Of a DNA stretch of 64,000 nt, positions 53,594-63,800 are shown in pieces. A program made the translations under genes and the position numbers. Numbering within the stretch: position 1 is the first letter of the stretch; every line of letters begins with the position of its first letter. The notes beneath the pieces are model-generated. The model was not told the origin of the DNA and made no database searches. It saw nothing but the letters and a program-made list of their open reading frames with translations. Source of the DNA: Betaproteobacteria bacterium (GTDB lineage: Bacteria; Pseudomonadota; Gammaproteobacteria; Burkholderiales; Thiobacillaceae); contig JACRNB010000001.1 in NCBI GenBank assembly GCA_016219425.1, positions 124,001-188,000 on the forward strand, in the 5' to 3' direction.

Positions 53594-54207
53594 AGCGCCA
53601 CAAGCTCCATATTCCCGGCCCGGCGGGTCGGATCGAGACCGTGGTGGAGGAGCCGGACGGTGAGATTCGCGGCTTGGCGCTGGTGGCGCATCCGCATCCC
53701 CTGCATGGCGGCAGCCTCGATAACAAGGTGACTTTCACCCTGGCGCGCGCGGCGCTGGCCTGCGGGTTGGTGGCGGTGCGTTCCAACTTTCGCGGCGTGG
53801 GGGGGAGCGAGGGCGGGTTCGATCAGGGTGCGGGGGAGACGGAAGACCTTCTGTGCCTGGCGGCATGGGCGGAGGGGGCGTTTGGGGCGCTGCCCTGGAC
53901 CTTGTTGGGCTTTTCCTTCGGCGCGTATGTGCAGCATCGGGTGGCGGCGAGCTTGTCGGCGCAACGGCTGATCATGGTGGGGCCGGCGGTGAGCCGCTTC
54001 GGGTTTGACGCCCCGCCCGTCCCCGCCGTCATCCTTCACGGCGCGGAAGATGAGGTCGTGCCGCTGGATGCGGTGCGCGCTTACGCGGAACGCTGGGCCG
54101 TGCCCCTGCATGTGGTGGCGGGTACAGGCCACTTTTTTCATGGTCAGTTGAAACCCTTGCAGGCCCTGGTGGAGGGGCTGTGCTGTCCGGAGAGGAACCT
54201 CGCATGA
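53590..54207 (+). CDS. Alpha/beta hydrolase
   Basis: 205 residues from TTG 53590, overlapping the ferredoxin stop as TTGA. The fold is recognisable from AHPHPLHGGSLDNKV (oxyanion region), VRSNFRGVGGSEG, the nucleophile elbow LLGFSFGAYV (serine), a PAVILHGAEDEVVP acid segment and GTGHFFHG (histidine). The triad is complete, so it is probably an esterase or peptidase-like enzyme of unknown substrate. ATGA overlap with moaE. Confidence 0.88.
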   Translation: MKRHKLHIPGPAGRIETVVEEPDGEIRGLALVAHPHPLHGGSLDNKVTFTLARAALACGLVAVRSNFRGVGGSEGGFDQGAGETEDLLCLAAWAEGAFGALPWTLLGFSFGAYVQHRVAASLSAQRLIMVGPAVSRFGFDAPPVPAVILHGAEDEVVPLDAVRAYAERWAVPLHVVAGTGHFFHGQLKPLQALVEGLCCPERNLA

Positions 54208-54662
54208 AGATCGCCGTTCAGGAAGCGTCGTTTGATCTGGCCGCCGAGGTGGCGGCGCTGCACCGCGCCAACCCTGCCGTGGGGGCGGTGGCCTCGTTTC
54301 TGGGGCTGGTGCGGGATGTGAACGATGGCAGCGGCGTGGCTGCCATGACCCTGGAGCACTACCCCGGCATGACCGAGAAGGCGCTGATGGCCATTGTCGA
54401 GGAGGCGCGCGGGCGCTGGGAGGTGCTGGACTGCTGCGTGATTCATCGCGTGGGGCGGATGCTGCCTACCGATCCCATCGTCATGGTGGCGGTGGCCTCG
54501 GGCCATCGCGGTGACGCCTTCGCCGCGTGTGAGTTCATCATGGATTTTCTCAAGACCCGCGCGCCGTTCTGGAAGCGGGAAGAAACGCCGGACGGCGCGC
54601 GCTGGGTGGATGCGCGCGAGTCGGATGATCAGGCGGCAGAGCGGTGGGAGAAGGGGGTGTAG
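54204..54662 (+). CDS. moaE: Molybdopterin synthase large subunit
   Basis: 152 residues from ATG 54204 with GAGAGGAA upstream. Family signatures: GAVASFLGLVRDVNDG, LEHYPGMTEKAL, CCVIHRVGRMLPTDPIVMVAVAS, and RAPFWKREE carrying the catalytic lysine. It transfers sulfur from MoaD to precursor Z to make molybdopterin. moaD and other moa genes are not in the window. A REPIN follows the stop. Confidence 0.95.
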   Translation: MKIAVQEASFDLAAEVAALHRANPAVGAVASFLGLVRDVNDGSGVAAMTLEHYPGMTEKALMAIVEEARGRWEVLDCCVIHRVGRMLPTDPIVMVAVASGHRGDAFAACEFIMDFLKTRAPFWKREETPDGARWVDARESDDQAAERWEKGV

Positions 54663-54671
54663 GAGGGGGTT

Positions 54672-54748
54672 GTAGGAGCCCGGCTATGCCGGGCGATGCC
54701 TTGTCGCACAAGGCCAGCGTTGATCGCCCGGCATAGCCGGGCTCCTAC
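54672..54748. repeat. REPIN, family C, second copy
   Basis: Ends read GTAGGAGCCCGGC-TAT-GCCGGGC in inverted orientation, 7-bp hairpins behind GTAG heads; compared with the copy at 35214-35289 the loop is TAT in place of TGC, changed in both halves. It separates the convergent moaE and polA genes. Confidence 0.85.
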
Positions 54749-54753
54749 AGGGG

Positions 54754-57516
54754 TCAATGCGCTGCTTCCCAGTTGGCGCCTACGCCCACCTCGGCCTTGA
54801 GCGGAACCTTCAGTTCCGCCACCCCCGCCATGCGGGCTGGTAGTTCGATGCGCACCGTCGCCACCTCCGCCTGCGGTACTTCCAGCACCAGTTCGTCATG
54901 CACCTGCATGATCAGACGTGACGTCAGGCCGGAAGCGTCCAGCCAGCCCTGCACCGCAATCATCGCCAGCTTGATCAGGTCCGCCGCCGTGCCCTGCATG
55001 GGGGCGTTGATGGCGGCGCGTTCGGCGCCCTGGCGGCGCGGGCCGCTGGCGCGGATATCGGGCAAATAGAGGCGGCGTCCGAACAGGGTTTCGACATAAC
55101 CGTCGCCGGCGGCCTGGGCGCGGGTGCGCGCCATGTATTCGGCCACGCCGGGGTAGCGGGCGAAGTAGCGGTCGATGTAGGCCTGCGCCACGCTGCGTTC
55201 CACGTTGAGTTGCGCGGCGAGGCCGAAGGCGGACATGCCGTAGATGAGGCCGAAGTTGACCGCCTTGGCCATGCGCCGCATGTCTGACGTGACGTCCTCC
55301 AGCGCCACGCCCTGGACCTCGGCGGCGGTGGCGCGGTGGATGTCGAGGTCGTGGCGGAAGGCGTTGAGCAGGCTTTCGTCGCCCGACAGGTGGGCCATGA
55401 TGCGCAGTTCGATCTGGGAGTAGTCGGCGGAGACGATCACATGTCCCGGTTCGGCGATGAAGGCCTCGCGAATCTTGCGGCCCTCGGGGGTGCGCACCGG
55501 GATGTTCTGGAGGTTGGGGTCGGAGCTGGCGAGGCGGCCCGTCACCGCCACGGCCTGGGCGTAGGTGGTGTGCACGCGCCCGGTGGCGGCGTTGATCATG
55601 CCGGGTAGCTTGTCGGTGTAGGTGGACTTGAGCTTGGCGAGGGCGCGGTAGTCCAGGATCAGTTTCGGCAGGGGGTGGTCGAGGGCGAGTTCCTGCAGGG
55701 CGTCTTCGTTGGTGGAGGGTGCGCCGCCGGGGGTCTTTTTCTTCGGTTTCAGGCCCAGTTGGGTGAACAGGATCTCGCCTAACTGCTTGGGGGAGTTGAG
55801 GTTGAAGGGTTGGCCGGCGGCTTCATACGCCTTTTGTTCGAGCGCCAGCATGGTCTGGCCCAGGGTTCCCGAGTGCTGGCGCAGCAGGTCGGCGTCGAGC
55901 TTGACGCCGGTGCGCTCCATGCGCGCGAGGATGGGGAGCACGGGCAGTTCGATGGTGCGGTAGACGTGGTCCAGCCCGGCTTCGCGTGCGATGCGGGGGT
56001 GCAGCGTCTGGTGCAGGCGCAGGGTGATGTCGGCGTCTTCGGCGGCGTATTCGGTGGCGCGGGTGATTTCCACCTGGTCGAACCCGATCTGGTTCACGCC
56101 CTTGCCGCATACCTCTTCGAATTGGAGGGTGGTCTCGCCCAGGTGGCGCGCGGCCAGGGTGTCCATGTCGTGGCGTTCGTGCGCTTCCAGGATGTAGGAC
56201 TGGAGCAGGGTGTCGTGGGCGATGCCGTTGAGGTGGAGGCCGTGGTTCATGAGCACATGCCAGTCGTACTTGAGGTTCTGGCCAACCTTGGGGCGGGCGG
56301 GGTCTTCCAGCAGGGGTTTGAGACGCGTCAGCACGGCGGTGCGATCAAGTTGCGCGGGGGCGCCGGCGTAGGCGTGGGCCAGGGGCAGGTAGGCGGCCTC
56401 TCCCGATGCGACGCTGAAGGACAGGCCCACCAGTTGCGCGCGCATGGGGTCGAGCGAGGTGGTCTCGGTGTCGAGGCAGATCAGGTCGGCGCGCTGAAGT
56501 TTTTCCAGCCAGCGGGCGAGGGCGGTCTCGTCGAGGAGGGTTTCGTAGTGGCGCTCTACTCCCTCCCCCTCCGGGGGAGGGCCGGGGTGAGGGAGCAACG
56601 CCTCAGTTTGCGCCAGATCTGAATTGGCCGTTGCTCCCTCATCCCCAGCCCTTCCCCCGGGGGGGGAAGGGGGCGAAAGCTCTCTGAGCCAGGTGCGGAA
56701 GTCATAGCGTGTGTAAAGCGCTGTCAGCTTCGTCCGGTCCTCCTCCCGCCAGCCGAGGGCTTCCAGTCCAAGGGGCAGTGCGACGTCGCTCTTCACGGTG
56801 ATGAGCTTGCGCCCCATGGGCAGCCAGTCCAGCGCCCGGCGCAGGTTTTCGCCCGCCACGCCCTTGATCTCGCCGGCGTGCGCGATCAGGTTGTCGAGGT
56901 CGCCGTATTCGCTCAGCCATTTCACGGCGGTCTTGGGGCCGACCTTGTCCACGCCGGGTACGTTGTCCACGGCGTCGCCGATCAGGGTGAGGTAATCGAC
57001 GATGCGCGCGGGCGGTACGCCGAACTTGGCGAGAACGCCGGCTTCGTCCAGCACCTCGTTGGTCATGGTGTTGATGAGGCGCACCCGCGGGGTGACGAGT
57101 TGCGCCAGATCCTTGTCGCCGGTGGAGATGACGGCGTCCATCCCCGCCGCCTCGGCGGCCTGCGCCAGGGCGCCGATGACGTCGTCCGCCTCTACGCCGT
57201 CCACCATCAGCAGCGGCCAGCCCAGGGCGGTTACGGCCTCGTGCAGGGGGGCGATCTGGCTGGACAGGTCATCCGGCATGGGCGGGCGCTGCGCCTTGTA
57301 GGCGGGATACCAGTCGTCGCGAAAGGTCTTGCCCTTGGCGTCGAACACGCAGGCGGCATAGGCGCTGGGGTAGTCCTTGCGCAGGCGCTTCAACATGTTG
57401 ATGACGCCGTAGAGCGCGCCGGTGGGAAGACCGTCAGGGCTGCGCAGGTCCGGCAGGGCGTGAAAGGCGCGGTAGAGGTAGGAAGAGCCGTCTACCAGCA
57501 GGAGGGTGGGGGGCAT
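54754..57516 (-). CDS. polA: DNA polymerase I
   Basis: 920 residues from ATG 57516 (PPTLLLVDGSSYLYRAF). Order: 5'-3' exonuclease (about 1-290), 3'-5' exonuclease with DTETTSLD (proofreading aspartate and glutamate present), then the polymerase domain with DPNLQNIPVRTPEG, VSADYSQIELRIMAH and the C-terminal MQVHDELVLEVP. Between the two exonucleases a low-complexity linker (about residues 280-325) is coded by a palindromic repeat. It is divergent from the surface-protein gene. Confidence 0.97.
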   Translation of the reverse strand: MPPTLLLVDGSSYLYRAFHALPDLRSPDGLPTGALYGVINMLKRLRKDYPSAYAACVFDAKGKTFRDDWYPAYKAQRPPMPDDLSSQIAPLHEAVTALGWPLLMVDGVEADDVIGALAQAAEAAGMDAVISTGDKDLAQLVTPRVRLINTMTNEVLDEAGVLAKFGVPPARIVDYLTLIGDAVDNVPGVDKVGPKTAVKWLSEYGDLDNLIAHAGEIKGVAGENLRRALDWLPMGRKLITVKSDVALPLGLEALGWREEDRTKLTALYTRYDFRTWLRELSPPSPPGGRAGDEGATANSDLAQTEALLPHPGPPPEGEGVERHYETLLDETALARWLEKLQRADLICLDTETTSLDPMRAQLVGLSFSVASGEAAYLPLAHAYAGAPAQLDRTAVLTRLKPLLEDPARPKVGQNLKYDWHVLMNHGLHLNGIAHDTLLQSYILEAHERHDMDTLAARHLGETTLQFEEVCGKGVNQIGFDQVEITRATEYAAEDADITLRLHQTLHPRIAREAGLDHVYRTIELPVLPILARMERTGVKLDADLLRQHSGTLGQTMLALEQKAYEAAGQPFNLNSPKQLGEILFTQLGLKPKKKTPGGAPSTNEDALQELALDHPLPKLILDYRALAKLKSTYTDKLPGMINAATGRVHTTYAQAVAVTGRLASSDPNLQNIPVRTPEGRKIREAFIAEPGHVIVSADYSQIELRIMAHLSGDESLLNAFRHDLDIHRATAAEVQGVALEDVTSDMRRMAKAVNFGLIYGMSAFGLAAQLNVERSVAQAYIDRYFARYPGVAEYMARTRAQAAGDGYVETLFGRRLYLPDIRASGPRRQGAERAAINAPMQGTAADLIKLAMIAVQGWLDASGLTSRLIMQVHDELVLEVPQAEVATVRIELPARMAGVAELKVPLKAEVGVGANWEAAH
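56559..56674. repeat. Palindromic repeat inserted in polA between exonuclease domains
   Basis: Two inverted arms, each about 42-46 bases, share GAGGGAGCAACG exactly and further GC-rich sequence less exactly, around a 28-base centre. The encoded peptide has PHPGPPPEGEG on one side and SPPSPPGGRAG on the other, typical of translated dispersed palindromes. The reading frame stays open through it. Confidence 0.65.
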
Positions 57517-57857
57517 GTGGGCGCCTTTTCGTTCGAAACCGGTAATCCTCGGTCTGCCTGTACGCTCATCAGGCAATACCGGGGAGTTCAGCCTGGTATT
57601 TTCCTGCCATGAGTGATTTGTCGCACAGTCCTCATCGGGCAAGGGGGGGTAGAGAGACTCCGCTACGTCTCGATATCGGGATGTGGCGAAATGGATGTAG
57701 GGGTATGGGTATTGTCTCAAGTCAAATATTATCGGGGGCGTTGCCCTGAACGAGTCGATGTGGATTCGTCGGGTGGAGTTGTGGTGTGTGTGGGCGCTGA
57801 GAGGCCGGGCTGGCTTTTCCTTCTTCTTGGATGCAGCCCTTTATAAGGATGGATGGG
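57517..57857. other. Intergenic region between divergent polA and surface-protein genes
   Basis: 341 bases. No convincing protein, tRNA or riboswitch was seen. An A/T-rich patch around 57715-57735 may hold promoter elements, and AAGGATGG at 57845-57852 is the ribosome-binding site for the downstream gene. Confidence 0.5.
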
Positions 57858-60800
57858 ATGTTTACAGCAGGTATGGGCAGGTTTGTTGGGTTGTGTAAAG
57901 GGTTGTGCGGGCTGATCGCCGCAGGCGGGGTTCTCCTGTCCGGGGTTGCCTGGGCGTCCGATATCGTTGTGAACATCACGGATAACAAGGGCGCCAACGT
58001 ATTCGCGGGCGACACCATCACCTACACCATTACTGCCAACAACTTTGGCGCCACTACGGTCAACGGCGTCCTGCAAACCATCACCCTGCCCACGGGCTTC
58101 ACTTTTGCTGCGAGCCCGGCGACGCCCGATGCCGGATATTGCAACCCGGTTTCTGGCGGGCAGGTGGTGTGTAACCTGGGGAATATCGCCAACGGAGCCA
58201 TAGTGACCACCACTCTGGTGGGGGTGCCTCAAACGGCGCAAACGGTGGCGACCACTGTCAGCACCATTCATGCCACGACAGGCAACGAAGATACCGACAA
58301 CACCAACAACACGAATATCCAACGCAACGTGACCGTGAAGAAGGGCGCAGATTTGGCGACCAATCTGTCCGCGTCTTCCACCCTCATCGCCTCCGGCTCC
58401 AACGTGGTGTACACCGTCAGCGTCACCAACAACGGCGCCCATGCCACCAGCGGCACCATCTCTGTGGTGAACAACCTGCCGACTTCCGGAGTTACTTTCG
58501 TGTCTGCGCCAGGTGGTTCCGGCTGGACTTGCAACACCGTTGGCCTGAATTCCACTTGTACCTACACCACCTCTTTGGCCGTGGGTGCGACTACTCCCAC
58601 CTTCCTGGTCACGGGTAACGTTACTGCGGTGGCGGGCACTCTGGACGATACCGCCACGGTTACTTTGACCCCTTCAGCGCCGGGCGAGGCGGAGGATTAC
58701 AAGGCGTCGAACGATGCCAAGACCGTGCAGGTAGGCGTGGGCGCGGGTATTGACCTGATGATGAACAACATCGTGGCGAGCGTGACTCGATCCGGAGTGA
58801 CCAGCAGCGGAGTGACGGCATTCGCACCCGACGACCAGGTCACATTTTCTGTATCGCCCCGATATGCCGCAGGCACTGTGCCTTCTTCCGGCCACATTCA
58901 GCAGGTTGCCATTCCCATCGACGCCAGCAAATGGAGCACGGTGGGGACGTTTAATGGAAATTCGTTCTGGACCTGTAACTACAACGTGACTGTCGCCAAC
59001 GCGGTGGCCTGTCGCCATACCGGGGGGGGCGGGTTTACTTCGGCGCCGCTGGATTTGCCTGTGTTCACCTTCCGCGCCACGGCAGTGAACGGCTCTTTGC
59101 TTCAGGCCAGCAACGTCAACGACACCCTGACGGCTACGGTCTCCGTGATTACGGGTGATGCGGAGCAAAACGCCTTCAACAACGCGGCGAGCTTGTCAGT
59201 CATCATCGGTCCCGCCGTTTCGGACACCTCGATTGGCAAGGTCAAGTTTTATCCCTTCGGCACCACGGGGACGGTGTCTGTAGGCAACAAGGTCGAGTTC
59301 GATATCACCCTCAACACCACCGATCCAGTGAGGGGTACTGGCGGCATGTTGGTGGTGACGGAAACCCTCAGTTCCTACTTCGACTGGACCCAGACCACAA
59401 TCACACATTTGAGCCAACAGCCTGGATGGGTCTTCGATACCAGTCAGTTGACTTCTTCCGGCGTTATCACCGCCCAGTTGCTGGGCGGTCTGTATGGCGC
59501 GAACAGTCCATCTGGATCCCGACTCGGTACCTCCGTTCTCCGTGTGAGCACGGTGGCGAAAACCGCTTCCAACGGGCCGCCTGTGGTCAACATCGACAAC
59601 ACCGTCAGTGTTTCCTGCGTGAATAACGCTGCATGGACGCCCAAGCCAAACTGCTCGCCGGACGTCAATAACAACAACAATTCGAGTCATCTGGCCCAAA
59701 CCATCGTCATTTATCCTAGTGTCGCCAGTGCGGACGTGGTGCTTACCAAGACGGTCAGCCCATCCGGTACCCGATATGCCGGCAATACCGCCATATACAC
59801 ACTGACCGCACGCAACGATGGCGCAGTCACTGCCACGGACGTCAGGATCGTCGACAAGATCGCACGCTGGGTAGGCACGGCTACCGCGACATGGAACAAC
59901 CCGAACGGCAGTCCGACCAGCGGGACTTGCGCGCTGCTTCCGGGAGGCAACGTCGCTACCGCCACCACTCCCTCCAATCAGGGGAGCGTCACCTGTAATG
60001 TGGGCAGTATCCCGGCGGGGCAGAGTGCGACGGCCACCGTCACCATGGCGCCATACGATGGTCATGTGAACCAGGCCGAGGTGACGACGGCAACGGCGGA
60101 TAGCAACACCTGCAACAACGCCAACTTCAATACGAGCGCCACCGCCGCCTCCTGCAGCAAGACGGCATCGGATTACACCTACCCGGTGGTGAACAACGCG
60201 GATCTGTCCTCCACGGTGAGCACCAATAGCCCACGGGCTGCCGGAGCGCCGCTGACGGTGACCATGACGCTCACCAACAATGGTCCGCAGGACACCTCTG
60301 CGTCCGGTGGCAAGGTGACTTCTTCCGTGTTCCCAGCCCACGTGCTGATTGATGCAGCGGATCTGCCTGCGGGCTGTAGCCTGATCGGGTCGGCAGGCAG
60401 TTATCAGGTGTTGTGCACGGCCACTCAGGCGGCGTTGGGGTTCCGCAAGACCGGCGTCTACTCGGCTGCGGCCACGACACAGACTTTCACCTTTGTGGTG
60501 ACGCCTACCACAGCCGGCTCCTTCAACATTACCGCCACGGCGGCGGACGCCTCGGCGGGATCCCCCGTGGCAGACCGCAACGCCAGCAACAACGTCTCCA
60601 GCACCACAGCGACCATCAACAATCCTGACCTGGATCTGCTGGTCACGGATGACGATACCGGCTTTGATCCGGTGTCCCCGGGCGGGAACACGACCCATAC
60701 GATCAGTGTGAAGAACAGCGCGGGGCCTTCTCGCGCAACCAATGTGGTGTTGACCGATACCCTGCCGACAGGGTTGACCTATGTTTCCACCGCCAATCGC

Positions 60801-63800
60801 CGCATTTTCAGTAACGATAGTTGTACGCCGGGAGCCGCGGGCGGCGGCTTCGGTAACGTCAATGTGATCGGCAACTTTACCTGTGCGAATGCCGGGCAAG
60901 TGGTGACTTGTACTGTGGGTACGCTCAAGGCGGGCCAGAGCGCTTGTTACGAGATCACCATGACGGCCCCGGCGGGTACGTATAGCAATAGTGTTGGCGT
61001 GACCTCCACGGAATTGGCCTCCAACTTCGACCGTGACAACGCAAATAACAACACCACCCAGGCCACCACCTTTGCCCTGAACAACTCCATCACCGGTGTG
61101 GTGTACAACGACATCAACAACAACGGGGTGCAGGACACTGGGGAGACTGGCATCCAGGGGGTGACCCTGAACCTGACCGGTACCAGCGCCGCATCGACCA
61201 CCACCGATGCCACCGGCGCGTATGGTTTCTACGCGCTGGCGACCGGAACCTATACCGTGACGGAGCCGACCCAGCCTCCTGGTACGTCAAACGGCATCAC
61301 GACTGCGGGGGCGGTAGGCGGCGGCACGGCGACGGCGGTAGGCGTCGTGCCCTCGGTCATCAGCAACATATCGATCAATAACAACGTTTCCAGCGGGAAC
61401 AACTTCGGTGAGATCCCCAATGGTGCGGGTTCCATTGCCGGCAAGGTTTACCTGGATGTGGATAACGACGGTGTGGTGGACCCCGGCGAACTGGGTCTCA
61501 ACGCCGTCACGATTGAACTGACGGGATATACCTGGGGCATCAACGGGGTAAATAACGGCGGGGCGGGGGATGATCTGGCGATCACCTTGCAGTCTGTGAC
61601 TACGAACGCCACGGGAAGCTACAGCTTCACCGGCCTGTCGCCGGGCACCTACATCGTGACCGAGCCGACGCAACCCGCCGACACGACCAACGGCATTACC
61701 ACTGCGGGTTCAGCTGGCGGAACCGCCACCAATGTCGCGACTACGCCTTCCAAGATCAGTGCGATATCGCTCAATAACGTGGCCTCCACGAACAACAACT
61801 TCGGCGAGCGTTATCCCGGCTCCTTGTCCGGCAAGGTGTATGTGGATGCGGACCATGACGGTGTGGTGGATGCGGGCGAGGGCGGCATCAGCGGGGTGGC
61901 CATCACCTTGTCGGGCACCATTACCGCATCGGGCGCCAACGTCTGCCTGTCCATCTCCTGCACGGCCACCACGGATGCAAACGGCAATTACAGCTTCCCC
62001 GCAGTCCCCCTCGGCTCCTATACCCTGACCGAAACGCATCCGCCCGCCTATGCGGATGGCAGGGAGACCGCCGGGGCTTTTGGCGGTACGGTGGACAACA
62101 CCACATTCACCGATGCAACGGCAAAGAACCAGATCACCGGCATCACCATTGGCGCGCCGGGCGTCGGCTCCGGCTACAACTTCGGTGAACGCACCGGTTC
62201 CATCTCCGGCAAGGTGTTTTACGACAAGGACCACAGCCTTGCCTTTGCCGGTCTCGATACCGGCATCTCGGGCGTTATCCTGACCCTGACGGGTACGGAC
62301 CTGCTGGGCAATGCCGTGAGCAAGACCGCCACGACGGATGCCAGCGGTAACTACACCATCAGCGGTCTGCTGGCCTCCAACCTGACGGGCTACACGATCA
62401 CGGAAACCCAGCCCTCCGGATATCTGAGCGGCGTACATACCGCCCAGGGGCTGATTGATGGCGTCGCCTGCGGCACCTGTAACAACGCCCTGGTCAGCAA
62501 GACCGAGGCCACCTCCACCATTGCCTCCATCCCGTTCGACCCGGGCAAGGCCTTTACCTTGTTCAACTTTGCCGAACTCAAGGGCGCCTCCATCTCGGGC
62601 AAGGTGTACCACGACGTTTATGACAACCAGATATTCGACGGCATCGACTCCGGCATCGGCTCGGTCTCCTTGACCCTGACCGGTACGGATGATTCGGGCG
62701 ACTTGGTCAATGTCTCGACCACTACCGCCGCCGATGGCACATATTCCTTCATCAATCTGCTGCCTACGGATGCCACCGGTTACACCATCACGGAAACTCA
62801 GCCCTCGGGGATCGACAACTTCCTGGCGAACACTTCATTCACGGGTACGGGAGCCACGGCGAACGGTACCGCTGGTTTTGACGCCATCTCCGGCATCAAG
62901 GTCACTCAGGAGCAGGTGGCCATCAACTTCAACTTCCGTGAAGACGCCTCCAGTTTTGTCGGCGGTCTGGTGTTCAAGGACTTTGGCGGGGCGGATGCCC
63001 ACTTCAACAACGGTGACCAGAATGCGGGGGAACTGGGTATCGCGGGGGTGACCGTCACCCTGACGGCTTCCGGTGGCGGGCGTTGCGGAAATGGTCAGAC
63101 TACCTGTACGGCGGTGACAGATGCCAACGGCATTTTCAACTTCACCGGGTTGCGTGCGGGCACCTACTCGATGGTCGAGAAACAGCCCCACGCCTATCGG
63201 GATGGTCAGGAGCGCGCAGGTTCTGCCGGCGGCACGGTGAACAACACCAACGTCACCTCGCAGGCATCCACCTTCAGCTTCCAGGATCAGTACAACTCCA
63301 TTTCCGCGATAACCGTTGCTCCGCACACCCGGGTGGAAAGCTACCGCTTCGGCGAACTGCAAGGCGTGGAGGCGCGGATCGCTGGACGGACCTGGTTGAA
63401 CCGGGCCACCAATCCATCCGGAAACCGCACGTTGTCCACCAACCTGGCGCTCAGCGGCTGGGTCGTCAAACTCTTCGACGGTAGTGGCAATCTGATCAAG
63501 CAGACGACGACGAACGCCAATGGTTACTACACCATGACGGCCATTACCCCGGATGCCAACTATGTGGTGAAGTTCTATGACCCGTTTGGCCGTCAGATGA
63601 CGGGCGCGATCAATAACACCGGCTCAACGGCAACGGTTGTTGAGCGGCAGACTTCCACCAGCGAGGTCAAGACCGGGGCCAATACCGACCTGACGGCTAC
63701 CAAGGCCGCCGCGCTGCAAGTGCCGGTCTATTCCGGCGACGACATCGACGGTCTGGATCTGGCCATTGACCCGTCCGGCGTGGTGTATGACGCCATTACC

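Noticed and set aside
57517-57857. Cyclic-di-GMP riboswitch or small gene upstream of the surface protein
   Set aside because: GCACAG and GGGCAA fragments occur but not in the order and spacing of the aptamer; the 77-codon frame there has no convincing features.
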